DNA of 64,000 bases from Agelaius tricolor (GCA_023055355.1 JALJCS010000055.1:310001-374000); one strand, 5' to 3'; counted from the first letter of the stretch, positions 10,593 to 22,660 are shown. Made by a program: numbers and translations. Notes: generated from the sequence alone by a model not told the origin.

Positions 10593-11003
10593 TGTCGTGA
10601 ACGGCAGAAGAAATGCAGCACACAATATGCGTGAACAACAAATCTCAAAGTTTATTGATAGCTCACATATATTTATATTGGTGTTAATGAAGCTTATACA
10701 TATAGCAAAAGCTGAGCTCATTATTGGTTAAAACACACTTAAATCAACCACACCTACTTCTATGCTCTAATGATTATTTTGTTTCTATGTTTACATTCTT
10801 GTAGCTATTCTACCTAGGCTATCTTCATTTTTCTGGCAAAAGATTTTCTCCCCCATCTTCATGTTGCAGCAAAGGTCACCATGACCCTTGTCAGTGATTG
10901 GACACTGATTACTTAATCCCCAGATTGTTTCCCCTATCCTTATCCAACAGTATCACATCGAAGTGGCCTTTCTCAGCTAGCCAATTATCCAAAAAGCTCT
11001 GCA
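10593..11003 (-). repeat. 5' LTR of the ERV
   Basis: 411 bp with TG...CA ends on either strand: tgtcgtgaacgg at 10593 and gctctgca at 11003. It matches the 3' LTR with about nine differences plus its extra terminal bases. It holds a TATA-like sequence and AATAAA on the minus strand. The flank to the right (caaaacaatattc) has no counterpart next to the other LTR. Confidence 0.9.
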
Positions 11004-12753
11004 CAAAACAATATTCAACTTAGCTTATATCATATTAAACTTTACTTAGCAAAAAAAAGCTCTTAACAGCATTTAACTTATTCCTCATGATGTAATCTTA
11101 CAGGCCTGATTGACTCAGCTATCCAAGGCTCTCAAACTCCTCAGAGAGCAGCATTTCTGCCACATTTCCCCAGCACAGGCACTCCTGTGTGCACACAGAC
11201 ACAAAGAGTCATCTCTAAATTCCCTATATTCAAAGACTGCTCCCAGACAAAATCTGCCATTCCTGACAAGTCTGGCTGACCTTGGCTTTGTGAGGCTCTC
11301 ACCTGCCTTCCAAACACTGGAGCTCCGTGCTTTCCTTCCTATGGAAAAGAACTGTCCTTCTCATCCAGGTGTCCATGGCCAGAAATGGGGTTCCACATCC
11401 AACATTCTCTGTTGTGACAGACTGGAGGAGATTCTTGGCTGGAAACATTTCATGTGTGTGGGGGAGGAAGGTGCAGGGGCAGCCTTGCCCTGCCCTGGAA
11501 CCCCAGCCCTGCCCTGGAACCCCAGCCCTGCCCTGGAACCCCAATCCCCCCAGAGCCTCTATCCCAGCCCAGCAGTGGCTGCCAGTCCCTGGCACAGCAC
11601 AGGCAATGCTCCACAGCCACCTCTGCAGCCCCCAGCCCAGCTCCTGAGGGACCAAATGAGCCCAAGTCCCACCTGGAAGAAGGGCCCAGGAAGACCAAGG
11701 GGTATTGAAGGCTGACCACAAGGCAAGCACACATCTTGGCCCTGCATCCTCTTGGAATTTCCATCTGAACAGTGCTGGAATCCAGGAGTTGGTAGCTGTG
11801 TGTGTGCTTCTCTATATCACATTTTTCTCTCTTCCTGCATCTTCTTCTATTTTTGTCCCATTGCAAATTTTGATTAACTTAAAATTGAACAGGCTTAGAG
11901 TTTGTGAAGTTGAATGGGCCAAGTTAATGCTTTGAGAAGTGTTTTGCATTGATTGAATGTTGTATTAAACCTTTTGCCAAAGTTTCTCAGATTTTCTAAA
12001 TTTGCCAGTAAAGTCTGTTTTGTTGCTTTGAGTTCCTGAAAATGCCTTGTTGGTATTTCTCCAGCACATCCAACTCAGAGGACACAAACAACTGTAAATT
12101 CCTTTTAAATGTCCCCTTGAGAGAGTTGTTTGGGGGATGTAAGTCAGGGCTTGTGTGTCCTGCTTGGCCCAGCCCCAGGCAGGGCTTTCCCAGCCACATT
12201 CCACACTCCATTGCCCAGCTGGAGCCGCTGGTGCCTCTGAGTTGTGCTGCCCCAGCCCCAGGGATGCTCTCCTTATCTGCCCATTCCCCCATGGTCTCTG
12301 GGCAGGGATGGCCTCAGTGGGGGCTGCTGACATCCTCAGCAACATGGAGGCTGCTGCTGAATTTCACTGCTCCAGAGGCTTGTTCAGCCTTCAGCTCTTC
12401 AGTGCAGGAATTCAGTGTCCCAGGGCTCATTAACATTCAGAACACCTGAACAAGCCAAGCCTCTGGGAATCATTTGATTTTAATTTTCAAATCTTGTGTG
12501 GTTAAGTAGATCTCAGTAGTGTATTGAAACTGAATACATGATATTTAAAAAGACAGTGAGAAAAGAATTTTTAGGTCCTGTTTAGTTTTGTTTTCCTGTT
12601 AATTCACTGATATGTGCAATCTCCAATAGACATTGAATCCAAGTACCTCCTCATGCAGTTGGAATAGATATGAAAATCAAGACCCTTCCTGGCTGATAAT
12701 CAATCAGACTCTGTCCCTACCCCCAGCCCACCATTTTCCCCATCCAAGCCCTG
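11004..12753. other. Intergenic sequence with a short minisatellite
   Basis: No gene supported. Bases 11488-11551 are about 3.3 copies of a 19-bp unit (ccctgccctggaaccccag). From about 12340 to 12753 the sequence is homologous to about 15360-15805 ('ctccagaggc', 'aggaattcagtg', 'gaccctt...tggctga'). This makes it the left edge of the tandem block units. Confidence 0.6.
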
Positions 12754-15700
12754 GCACTCAGAGCAGCCTTGTGGAAATCTGAGCTCCCTCCAGCCCAGGC
12801 TGCACCTGCAGCTTTCAGCTCCTTGGCTCCAACTCCCACCTGCTTTCCTTGGAGAAGGAGCTGCCCGAGACACAGAGCGATGTTCATTTCTTGTCAGCCA
12901 ACAAAGCCAAGGGAAGGCACAGCTCCATCAAATGCCAAAGTCATTCCTCTGCTGGATATTAAATCCGCTTTCCACAGCAGACAGTCTCAGAGCAATGGAA
13001 AACACCTTCTGTGCCCAGCACAGATCCCAAGGTCCCCCCAAACCCTCCCTGCCCTGATTCTGCCCAGATTTGCCCTTTGCACACACAAGTCACACGCTGA
13101 AGTCAGGAGCTCCCTCCATGCCCAGAGGGAGGAAAAGAGAGAAAGGGGATGAAGAGCTCTCCTGTGCAGAGCCAAGGTCCAAGTGCAGCCCCTGCAGTGG
13201 GAACCACAACTCATCAGGTTTGTGTCCTTTGGGCTCAGGGCCTGGTGACACTCAGAGGCACAGAAAGGTTTCTTGCCAACAAACACAAGCTCAACATTTG
13301 AACAGTTTAATAACCATCACAGCTCTTCCCTCAGCTCTCTCGGATGTCCCAGCAACATCTGACATGTCCAGGTCCCCAAGGGATTTCCGAAAAGGAGAAG
13401 TTCTAGACAAGGACATAAGAAAACACAATTTTGTGATAGATATAAACACAATTAAGATGTTGACTAATATGGTATTTATTTTAACATCAGAAAGACTGGG
13501 CAACTTTCTGGAGCCCAAAGCATGAAACCAGTCAGTTGAGAGGCACTTGAATGACAGAGAGCATCTGGAGGGCGAAATCTGGGAGCAATAGAAAGGACAT
13601 AGATCCAGCCAGTCTAGTGAAGAGATGGCCACTTAGACATGGCCATTTCAACAGGAGAGCTAAAAACACCTAATGAAAAGAGGAGATTAAGTAATAGACT
13701 GGATATTGGTGACACAAGTAGATGGAATCATCAGCCTTTCTTCTCCTGCAATTCGTAGAACAATCCAGTAGATCCAGAAAATTCCTGTTCCTGATGGGAA
13801 AACTTTGCCATTTCTCAAAAGAACTCAGATTACCTAGATAATAACAATTTTCTTGTATATTAGGAAACTAACAGGCATTAACACCTGTGCCCCTTTCCAG
13901 GCTGACATCAGCTGTGTGCCCAAGAACAGGCAGTGCCACTTGTGCCCTGAAGTGCCCAGCTGGGATTGGATCTCTCCCAGAGCACCTGAGGGAGAGCAGA
14001 GCACCTTGCAAGCTGCAGGTCCCTGACAGCACCACAGGGCTCCTGTCCCATCAACATCTGCTCTGCTCCAGTCTGAAACAGGGCCCAGCACGGTGCTGGG
14101 ATCATCAGAGAGCTGAGGTGTGTGCTGGAATTCAATGGCCTCCCCATCCCGCAGCAGCCCTGCATTTCCCTGCTGCAGCCTTGGTCTCCAGCCCAGCCAT
14201 GGAGGCTCTTTGGGCTCTGGAGTGTTGCTGCAGCCCCCAAGGGCAGCTGAGCTCTGCCTTTGGCACAGTCAGGCCTGGCCAGCGCAGGCCATGCTCAGCA
14301 ATTGCTTGTGTGTGCCTGGCCTTGCTGTCAGCCCTGGTAGCGGCTGCGTGGCCCCTTTGTGGCCCTGTGCTGGCCCAGCCATGGTGGCCCAGCCCCTGTG
14401 CAGTCCCAGCCCAGGCCAGGAGCATTGCGGCTGGGAACGGCCCCTGTGCCGTGGTGCCCACAGCAGCCTTGGGGCTCTGTGCCCCATGGCCTCCCTGCTG
14501 GGCAGCCTCTGCCAGCTCCTGCAGAGCCCGTGGCACCTGTGGGGCTGCACAGACAGCCCTGCCCCGGGCTCTGCCGGCCTCTGGGCCAGCAGAGAGGCTG
14601 GCCAGGGCTGGCCATGGCCAGGAACAGGCCCTGAGCCCCGCAGGAGGATGGAGCTGGGCCACAGCCAAACTCAGCCCAGGCCAAAGCTGGGCTCAGCAGC
14701 CAGGGCTGCCAACGCATGGGCACAGAGGCTGGCGCTGACAAATGTCCTGGGCCCCCTCCCTGCTCTGTCCATGCCACCAAGGGCACAGAGCAGCCTCCTG
14801 TCTGGGCCACTTGCCTGTTTGCAATGCCTTGCACAGGCGCTGGCCCTGCCCCACAAGGCCTGGCCTGAGTCCTGCCCCTGCACACTCAGCCAGGCTGAGA
14901 TGGACACTGATGGTTTCTGGGCCAGGCTCTCTGATCACAGCCCAGCTCCCTGCAAGCTCTGCCAGCTGCCCTGAGCTCTGGGCAGCACCAAGGGCCTCTC
15001 TGAGCCCAGCCCAGCCCAGCCGGCTCTGGCCCCACAGCTCTGCTCAGGCCAGGCTGCTCTGGGCACTGGCCCCACGGCCTCAGCCCCTGCCAAGGCCACA
15101 GCAGCAGCTGCAGCTGCCACAGGACTCAGCCCCAGCCATGGGGGAAGGTGCTTGGCCAAGGCCAAAGGAGGCTCCCTGGCTGCCCTTCTCCCCTGAGGTG
15201 CTGAGGGCTCTGCAGCCCCTGCTGCCATCCCATCTGCCCAGGGCAGCACAAGAGTCCCGGCCTTGGGGCCCTCAAGAGCTGCTCCTGCTCCAGGCCCAGG
15301 GTCCATCCCAAAGCTGGGGCAGCCACAAAGCTGTGCCCATTTCTGTTCATTGCTGCTCTGATGGGGATGGATCCTCAGCCACTTGGAGGTTGCTGTTGAA
15401 TTTCCTACTCCAGAGGCCTCTTCTTTCTTGAACTCTTTAGTTCAGGAATTCAGTGAGAGAAGCTCAGAAATATTTGTTCAAAACGCCTGAAGAAGAAAAG
15501 ACCTTAGGAAAAATTTAAGTTTTCAATTCTTCTGTGGCTAATTAGTCAGATTTCAGAAGTATATTCAAGGTGAATATAAAATATTGAAAACAATGCAGAG
15601 AGTACTGTTTTGTCCTTTTACCTTTTCCGGTTTATAGATTTATATCAGCAATGTTCAGTTGATATTTATCCCTAGCACCTCCTCATGAAGTTTGAACAGG

Positions 15701-15850
15701 TATGAAAATCCAGACCCTTCATGGCTGACAGTCAATCAGACTTTGTCCCTACCCCCACCCCCACACCACCATTTCCCTCATCCAATCCCTGCCACTCAGA
15801 GCAGTTCAGAAATGGAGTCACATTCAGGGTTGTCCCCACAGCTCAGGGTT
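12754..15850. repeat. Duplicated non-coding block, unit 2, with partial third copy
   Basis: 12754-13363 repeats bases 1-610. 13730-13976 repeats 2735-2976, up to the exact base where the ERV joins the first unit. 15360-15805 repeats about 12340-12760, giving a third partial copy. The GC-rich interior (14.1-15.35 kb) is rich in 'cccagcc/ctgggcc' words and contains open frames of up to 285 codons on both strands, with no domain, splice pattern or recognisable product. I see no gene. Confidence 0.65.
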
Positions 15851-15854
15851 GGGG

Positions 15855-17467
15855 CCTGGTCAGTTGAATCTCTTTATTGATGACACTGGAATTAGGAAGG
15901 GAAGACTTTGGCCTGTTTAGGATGCTGATTTGGGGTGTACCGAATCAGGTACTGATTCTTTTAAGGGAAACAGACATTAAAAACAAAGGGGTCCAGGAAG
16001 GATGGACACATTTCAAGAAAGTAATCTTAGGGGGGAAGGAGCTGCCTGTCCCAGTGTGGCAAAAGATGAGATGGTGAGGAAAAGGACTGTCCTGGCTGTC
16101 CATTGAGCTTTTGTGGGAACTCAGGGAAAAAGGGCCAGCAACTCAGGAAGTGTTTAAGGATATTGTTAGGTTATGCAGAAAGAAAAGTTGAGAGGTGAAA
16201 GCTCAATTAGAACTTAACCTGGTGGTTTCCGTAAAAAGAATAAAGTATGTTTTTATAAAAAAAGTTTATAGCTAAAGGAGGGAGAAGGAGAACCTCTACT
16301 CTTTTTTATTGATTGCAGTTGAGAATAGAGTAACTGAAGATAAGTAAAAGACTAAGCTACTTAATATCTTGTTGTCAATTTTCAGTATTAGGACAGGTTG
16401 TCCTCAGGACAAGTGTTCTCCTGAGCTGGTAGATGGGCACAGGGAGCAGAACATCCCCCTGGAATCCAGGAGGAAGCAGCTCCTGGATCCCGTGCTCACA
16501 GGTGTATGGGATCAGATGGGATCCATCCCAGGGGGATGAGGGAGCTGTGGATGAGCTCCCCAAGCTGCTCTCCATCATTCACCATCAGTCCTGGCTCAGC
16601 AGGGAGGTCCCAGAGGACTGGAGGTGCCACTGTGAGCCCATCCCCAGGAAGGGCTGGAAGGAGGATCTGGGGAACTCCAGGCCTGTCAGCCTGACCTGGG
16701 TGCTTGGCAAGGTTATGGAACAGATCACCTTGAGTGCCATCACAGGGCACCCACAGGATGGCCCAGGGATCAGAGCCAGCCAGCGTGGATTACAATATCT
16801 GCACTGATGGTCTGGATGAGGGGATTGAGTCCATCATCAGCAAATTTGCAGATGACACCAAGCTGGGTGTGAGTGTGGATCTGCTGGAGGGTAGGAGGGC
16901 TCTGCACAGGGCCCTGGAAAGGCTGGATCCAGGGCCCAAATTCAACAAGGTGAGGTTTAACAAGTCCAAATGCCGGGTGCTGCACTTTGGCCACAACAAC
17001 CCCTGCAGTGCTACAGGCTGGGGACAGAGGGGCTGGAGAGCAGCCAGGCAGAAAGGGACCTGCAGGGACTGATGGGCAGCAGGCTGGACATGAGGCAGCA
17101 GTGTGCCCAGGTGGGCAAGAAGGCCAATGGCTCTTGGCCTAGATCAGGAATGGTGTGGCCAGCAGGAGCAGGGCAGGGATTCTTCCCCTGTGCTCAGCAC
17201 TGGTTGGGCAGCAACTCGAATGCTGTGTCCAGTTCTGGGCCCCCCAATTTAGGAAGGACATGGAGGGGCTGGAGCGTGTCCAGAGAAGGGCAACACGGCG
17301 GGGAGGGGTGTGGAACACAAGTCCTGTGAGGAGCGGCTGAGGGAGCTGGGGTTGCTTATCCTGGAGAAGAGGAGGCTCAGGGGAGACAAGGCCGTGTCAG
17401 GGCACAGGTTGGACTTGATGATCTCCATGGCCTGTTCCAACCTTGCTGATTCTGGGATTCTCTGAAA
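15855..17467 (+). mobile_element. CR1 LINE, 5'-truncated and broken
   Basis: The sequence follows the order of CR1 ORF2. A linker region (DFGLFRMLIWGVP, QLELNLVVSVKR in shifted frames) leads to RT block 'GRPVSLTW-type' sequence (LGNSRPVSLTWVLGKVMEQI, 16433-16807), then an internal deletion, then FADDTKLG (the YADD-equivalent catalytic motif) and the thumb (HRALERLDPGPKFNKVRFNKSK). It ends in the typical 3' UTR tail 'ttgatgatctcc...gattctgggattctctg'. It has many stops and frameshifts. CR1 copies are normally 5'-truncated, and this one is about 1.6 kb. Confidence 0.88.
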
Positions 17468-18990
17468 CCACCCTTGGAGCAGTTGCAGGATGAGCTCTGG
17501 GCCTCCTCTTCAGAAGCTCCAGTGGCCCAGGTCCCTCAGCTTCTCCTCACACCCCAAAGCTCATCCTGTCAGTCCTGCAGAGCCTCTGCAGCTCCTCCTC
17601 ATTGCCCAGAACAGGGAGCCCCAGAGCCAGACACAGCAGCCCAGATGTGCCCCCCTGGCCTGGGGTGCCTCTGGCAAGGGAGCAGCACCAGGCACTGCAG
17701 GAGACTGCAGAAAATTCCTGCAGCAGATGATCCTGCTGCCCAAGGGATGTTCCCATGGGGCCAAGTCAGGAACTGCAATGGGGAGTGGGGCCAGAGAGGA
17801 AAGGGCAAACAGGGATGGGCTGTTTGCAGGGGAGGGAACAGGGCTGGGCAAGAGGAAGCAATTTGTATAAGGGAAGAGTAAAAAGCCTAGGAAATGCTGA
17901 GGGCAGTTTGGGGGTGGCTGCCAGGCAGCCCTGGCTCTGAGCAACAGCGTCTGCAGTGGCACAGGAAACTCCCAGCTGATGGGAACAAACTTTCTGGCTG
18001 ACTGCAGAGGCCAGGACAAAGCTGAGTGGTTTCCCTGGCGTCCCCCAGCCCTTGCTGGCCCCAGGGGCTGATGGCATTTGTGCTCCCTCAGGTTCATGTC
18101 CCCACAGCAACAGCATGGGGGTGCTGCCCCTGCTGTGAGCAATGCAAACAGGGGCTGCTGAGGCAGTGCTGCCGTGTCTGTGCCTGCAAAGATGGGGCAC
18201 CTGTGTGAGCTGGGGGAGAGGCCAGGGCTGCAGAGGGGGGATGTTGTTGGCAGCTGCATGAGGACGCTCTGGGACGCTGCCCCAGGCTGTGCAGCGCACG
18301 GGGGATGGATCAGCCACTGCTCTGCTGCTCCTTCCCGTCTGCCCCAGGGCCCTTGCAGAGCCCCAGCCATGCTGTTTGCCCCCAGCCTGCCCACGGCCAG
18401 CCTGGGGCTGCTCACGGGGGTTTCTGTGCTGAGCATTGGCCTGGCCGTGTTCTGGAGAGAGCCTGGGCAAGGAGCCTGGAGCCCCCAGGGCCTGGCCTGA
18501 GGCGTCAGCGCTGCCCCAGCAGTGCCCATGGCCTGTCCCTGCTGCAGCCCTGGCACTGCCACCCCCAGGGCTGTGCCCGGCCCCGAGAGCACTCAGGCCC
18601 TGCAGCAACACCAGGGCCACCAGGGCAGCAGGGCAGGGCCACGGCAGCAGCACTGGCAACACCAAGTGCTGCTGCTGCTGCTGCTGCTGGGCACAGCTGC
18701 TGGGCCAGCACTGATCTGCCCCAGCTCTGCACACAGACATTGCTGCTGCAGCTCCAGAGAAGGCAACAAAAGGGCATCTCTGCAGAAAACTCTGCTGGGA
18801 GATCCATTACTTCCTTTAAAGCCACCGAGAGCGCAGCCCCTCATTGACACAGTCTGTGGCCAAGGGAAAGTGGAGAGAAACAAAATGAGAAATGGCAAAA
18901 CAAATGGCTTTTTTGTGGACAATATGAAAAAAGTAAAAGAAAAAAGCCACAACCAAACAAACAGGAAGTATCAAAGATGACTTTTATTAC
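17468..18990. other. Intergenic, GC-rich, CTG/CAG run
   Basis: No gene supported. Open frames of up to 344 codons on the minus strand cover this GC-rich stretch, but they have no domain and overlap frames on the other strand. A short pure (GCT)n run of about 7 units lies at about 18668-18690. Confidence 0.5.
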
Positions 18991-19018
18991 AAGTGATTTG
19001 CAGAAATTGGCCAGCAGT

Positions 19019-19966
19019 TTAATGTTTCTGAAACCATCCAGTCATCAGTCTCCACACTGCAGCCTTGAGCTCCTGGTTCCTCAGGCTGCAGATGAGGGGG
19101 TTCAGGGCTGGAGGCACCACTGAGTACAGAACTGACAGGGCCAGATTCAGGGATGGGGAAGAGATGGAGGGGGGTTTTATGTGGGCAAATATGGCAGTGC
19201 TGACTAACAGAGAGACCACAGCCAGGTGAGGGAGGCAGGTGGAAAAGGCTTTGTGCCGTCCCTTCTCAGAGGGGATCCTCAGCACAGCCCTGAAGATCTG
19301 CACATAGGAGAAAACAATGAACATGAAACAACCCAATACCAAACAGGAACTAACAGCAATGGGCCCCAGTTCCCTGAGGTTTGAGTGTGAGCAGGAGAGC
19401 TTGAGGATCTGTGGGATTTCACAGAAGAACTGGCCCAGGGCATTGCCATGGCACAGGGGCAGGGAAAATGTATTGGCCGTGTGCATGAGAGCATTGAGAA
19501 AGGCACTGACCCAGGCAGCTGCTGCCATGTGGGCACAAGCTCTGCTGCCCAGGAGGGTCCCGTAGTGCAGGGGTTTGCAGATGGACACGTAGCGGTCGTA
19601 GCACATGATGGTCAGGAGGAAATACTCTGATCCAAGGAAGAAGTAAATCAGAAAGAGTTGTGTGGCACATCCTGTGTAGGAGATGTTCCTGGTGTCCCAG
19701 AGGGAATTGTGCATGGCTTTGGGGACAGTGGTGCAGATGGAGCCCAGGTCAGCGAGGGCCAGGTTGAGCAGGAAGAAGAACATGGGCGTGTGCAGGTGGT
19801 GGCCGCAGGCTACGGCGCTGATGATGAGGCCATTGCCCAAGAGGGCAGCCAGGGAGATGACCAGCAAGAGGCAGAAGTGCAGGAGCTGCAGCTGCCGCGT
19901 GTCTGCCAATGCCAGCAGGAGGAAGTGCCTGATGGAGCTGCTGTTGGACATTTGCTGGGGTTGCAC
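19019..19966 (-). CDS. Olfactory receptor, OR14-like (class II, avian type), intact
   Basis: A single-exon 315-aa seven-helix receptor of normal length. It would sit in olfactory neuron cilia and signal through Golf/adenylyl cyclase. N-glycosylation site NSSS is in the short N-terminus. TM1 has LGNGLI. The TM2 start is LHTPMFFFLLNLALAD (canonical form LHTPMYFF). The TM3 end is MCYDRYVSICKPLHY, the OR signature with DRY. The extracellular loop Cys are present (TGCATQ; LSCS). TM6 is KAFSTCLPHLAVV, and TM7 is PALNPLICSLRN, with Cys where Tyr is usual. No stop or frameshift. The Met chosen gives the usual length; a second Met five codons in (MSNSSS) is equally plausible. The surrounding duplicated sequence fits a cluster of bird-expanded OR14-like genes, but no other receptor or remnant is visible in this window. 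Confidence 0.93.
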   Translation of the reverse strand: MQPQQMSNSSSIRHFLLLALADTRQLQLLHFCLLLVISLAALLGNGLIISAVACGHHLHTPMFFFLLNLALADLGSICTTVPKAMHNSLWDTRNISYTGCATQLFLIYFFLGSEYFLLTIMCYDRYVSICKPLHYGTLLGSRACAHMAAAAWVSAFLNALMHTANTFSLPLCHGNALGQFFCEIPQILKLSCSHSNLRELGPIAVSSCLVLGCFMFIVFSYVQIFRAVLRIPSEKGRHKAFSTCLPHLAVVSLLVSTAIFAHIKPPSISSPSLNLALSVLYSVVPPALNPLICSLRNQELKAAVWRLMTGWFQKH

Positions 19967-21780
19967 ATGGGCACTTGTTCATGGAGAAAAGGACAGTAAA
20001 CATTTAGAAGACATACCTGTAACCAAAATCAAAGCCATTTCTTATTCACCGTCCTCTATAACACAGACACACTTTTGTGTTCAAGGGTTCTGAGGTTTTC
20101 TTTTTAATCTCCCCCACATCTCTCCTGGCATTCTTGGATATCAGAATTTCTGAGCATTTCTGCTGCCCTCAGAGAGAACACAGTGAGTTCCCTGAGGCAA
20201 GATGATGAGTGGAAAGTGAGGGGAGACGTTGTGTCACTTCATTCTCTTTGGAGCTTCTCTGGGCTTTCACTTTTCTCAAATAGGAGGATATGTGCAGTCT
20301 CAAGTTCTCCTTAAACATCACCAGGTACTGCTTAGAGCAGATGGATTCATCACAGCCCAGCTCCACATTTGTAGCCAAGGACTCACGTTGCTCATTTCAC
20401 CAACCCAGCAGCATTTTCAGTGTCACAACACCTCTGCCTCTCCCCATCAATCTCATAACTCAGAGATGCTCTAGGACAGGTTTGCACCCTGGATTGAAGC
20501 TCCCAGCTTGGACTGAAATCTCAGGGAGACTTCCAAATGTCCTTCTGATGGCATTGGATTGTGGGAGATGCAGCTCCTTCCCTGGCTGCCCTGACAGCAT
20601 TGCCCAGATGCGGGCACTGGGGACAGCGTCACCCTGAGCCAGCTGTGTCCCCTGCCAGAGCCCCCAGGGCCGGGCAGCTGCTCCCAGCCCTGTGCTCTGC
20701 AGAGGGAACTGGGCCCGGGGCTGCAGAGCTGCCCCACGGCTCTGCTGCAGCTCTGCCTGCACAGGAGGGGCTGCACGCCTTGGAGCCCCGGCCCTGAGGG
20801 CAGAGGCTTGGCTGGGGCACAGGAGGGAGGGGGCTTGTTCAGAGGGAGGGGCTGCACTGCCGGGGCTCCTGTGGGCATCTCTAAACTCTCCCTGCCACAG
20901 CATTGCTGGGTTTTGTTTTCTCTCCTTCCCTGATCTTCTCTCTGCTTCCTGCAGATTTCCCTCCTCCAGGTGTTTCCCTGTGCCTGATCTCTCCCTGCCA
21001 GCACTCACAGACCCCAAATCTCTGTGCACTCTCCTTGGCCCCACAGAACCCTGCCTGTTTGCAGGGCACTGGCTGGGGGCAGGTTCTGTTTGCAGCTTGG
21101 AGAAAGGACAGCTCAGACTGAGCCTGATGGCTCCAGCAAAGGTGATGCTGCTGCTGGCATTGGGCAGAGTGGCTGAGAGCACATTAGGGATCTCCTGTGA
21201 ACCTATAGATCACTAAAAGGAACAGTGCGGATGTCTGAAGCTCTTGTCAAAATTCATAATTAATAATTCCTAATCAAACTTTAATATTTAACCCCCCCTC
21301 GCTGCCATGCTCCAATAGTAGGAAACTGAATACAAAGTCTTAGGAATATCCTTTTTTCTTTTAAAATCCTTGTCTTGGAAATAGGTCAGAGCTTCATGAG
21401 CATTTCAAGTCCCCTGCACCAGAAATACCCAGAGTTGTACTCACAGGCTCTGCAGGCATTGGGATGTTCCAGCTTGAGGAGATGGCTCCAGGAGCTGCAG
21501 CTGCATTGTCCTGCAGCCAGAGGTTCCTGTGCCAAGGGCTGGCAGTGATTGTGCCCCAGGCACTTCTCAGCCCCTTCCCAGCCCTGATTGAAGCTCTCTG
21601 TGTCTCTGTGCTGTGCCCAGGGTGGCTGCAGGCAGTGCCCCAGCCCTGCTGGGCTGGCAGAAGAGCTGCTCATCAAGAGAAATGTGCTTTTGAAGCTCTT
21701 CTTGGTCACCAGGAGCTGCCTCTGTGCCAGGAGCCCAGCCCAGCTCAGCAGCACAGACACAGCACAAGGACTTTAATGAG
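19967..21780. other. Upstream intergenic of the olfactory receptor
   Basis: No gene seen. The non-coding first exon and promoter expected for an olfactory receptor probably lie here, but no clear site was identified. Overlapping GC-rich frames on both strands (20.46-21.2 kb) have no recognisable domain. Confidence 0.4.
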
Positions 21781-22010
21781 CCTCTGGGCCTTTGTGCTCA
21801 GGCCCTGAACATCAGTCCCTGAGAGGCAGCTGAAGAAACCTCTGCAGAACTCCAAGGCAGAATCCAACTCCAAAGTTTCTTGGACTTTTAATGGGTCCCA
21901 CTGAGGGACACGACTGAGAAAGTGTCCCCAGCCCCAGGCAGAGCAGAGAACTGCAAGCAGTGATGACAGGTGGGGACAAAGAGAAGCCAAGTCTTGGTGC
22001 CCTGGGGCTC
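21780..22010. repeat. Interspersed repeat shared with the palindrome centre
   Basis: 'Tgagaggcagctgaagaaa...tccaactccaaagttt...cccactgagggacacgac...gcagtgatgacaggtgg' aligns with about 46600-46800 and, inverted, with about 47740-47930, beside the centre of the large palindrome. Family unknown. Confidence 0.6.
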
Positions 22011-22199
22011 AGCAGGGTCTGTGCCACCAAGGGCTGGGAGGAGACACCTTGTCCTGAGGCCCTGGGGCCTCCTGGCATAGCCCCAGCCAGGCTGGGCACT
22101 GTCAGCTCCTTGTCCTGCCCTCAGCATCCCCCCCTAGCCCACATCCCAGTGGCCTCAAGGATCTGCTGCAAGGAGTCCCTGGGGAGCCTTGCTCAGCCA

Positions 22200-22660
22200 T
22201 GGCCCTGGGGGCTCCTTCATGCTCCCTGCAGGGACTGCAGGTTTTTCAAAGGACTTTGGGTTTGGCTTTTGCCTTGGAGGCTCTGAGAGGTTTGTGCAAT
22301 CATGGCCTCCAATTATCTGCTTTAACAAGTCCCTTGAGAGCTTTGCACTGACACTCAGTGGGGTTCATTAATGCTTTGAGATACTCAAGTTTTTTTAAGG
22401 TGTTTTGGATTCTCCTTTCCACACTGAGTCTCTGACAAGTTTTTGTGCCATCCTGGCCTCCAATTGTCTCATTCAAGGAGTCCATGAGCAGCCTGTGTTG
22501 GGATGGACCTCAGTTGGACCCATTCATGCTTTGAGACACTTTGGGGTTTTCTACTGACTTTCACTCCTGGAAAGGTTTGTACAATCTCCTCTCAGGCCCT
22601 GAGGTTCAAGGGCTCAGCTCCAAATGTACCACAGGGCTCATTAGGATGCAGCAAGTCCTG
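22200..22660. repeat. Degenerate tandem repeat, period about 170 bp
   Basis: About three diverged units share 'gttcattaatgctttgaga-ac', 'ggtttgtgcaat / tttttgtgcca' and 'tggcctccaatt'. Non-coding. Confidence 0.5.

Larger units (their letters stand above)
2976..11003 (-). mobile_element. Near-complete endogenous retrovirus (class II, alpha/beta-like), minus strand
   Basis: Order on the minus strand is 5' LTR (10593-11003), tRNA-Trp-type primer site, gag, dUTPase-protease, pol (RT, RNase H, integrase), a Cys-rich extra ORF, env, polypurine tract and 3' LTR (2976-3379). The dUTPase fused ahead of protease is a betaretrovirus-like trait. The primer site and the env transmembrane subunit look like avian alpharetroviruses. 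Several stops and frameshifts break gag, pro, pol and env, so this copy cannot encode a complete virus. The two LTRs differ at roughly nine positions by eye (about 2%), so the insertion is fairly young. No matching target-site duplication was found, and the outermost few bases of the 3' LTR are missing. Confidence 0.92.

Noticed and set aside
13887..15431. Several 180-285 codon frames at 13.9-15.4 kb
   Set aside because: Low-complexity Ala/Pro/Leu/Gly translations in all frames of GC-rich duplicated non-coding DNA.
16790..17329. CR1 frames as a functional reverse transcriptase
   Set aside because: Truncated, internally deleted and with many stops; a dead LINE copy.
17561..18740. Minus-strand frames of 324-343 codons
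   Set aside because: GC-rich stretch open on both strands with no domain, codon bias or splice pattern. Overlapping frames contradict each other.
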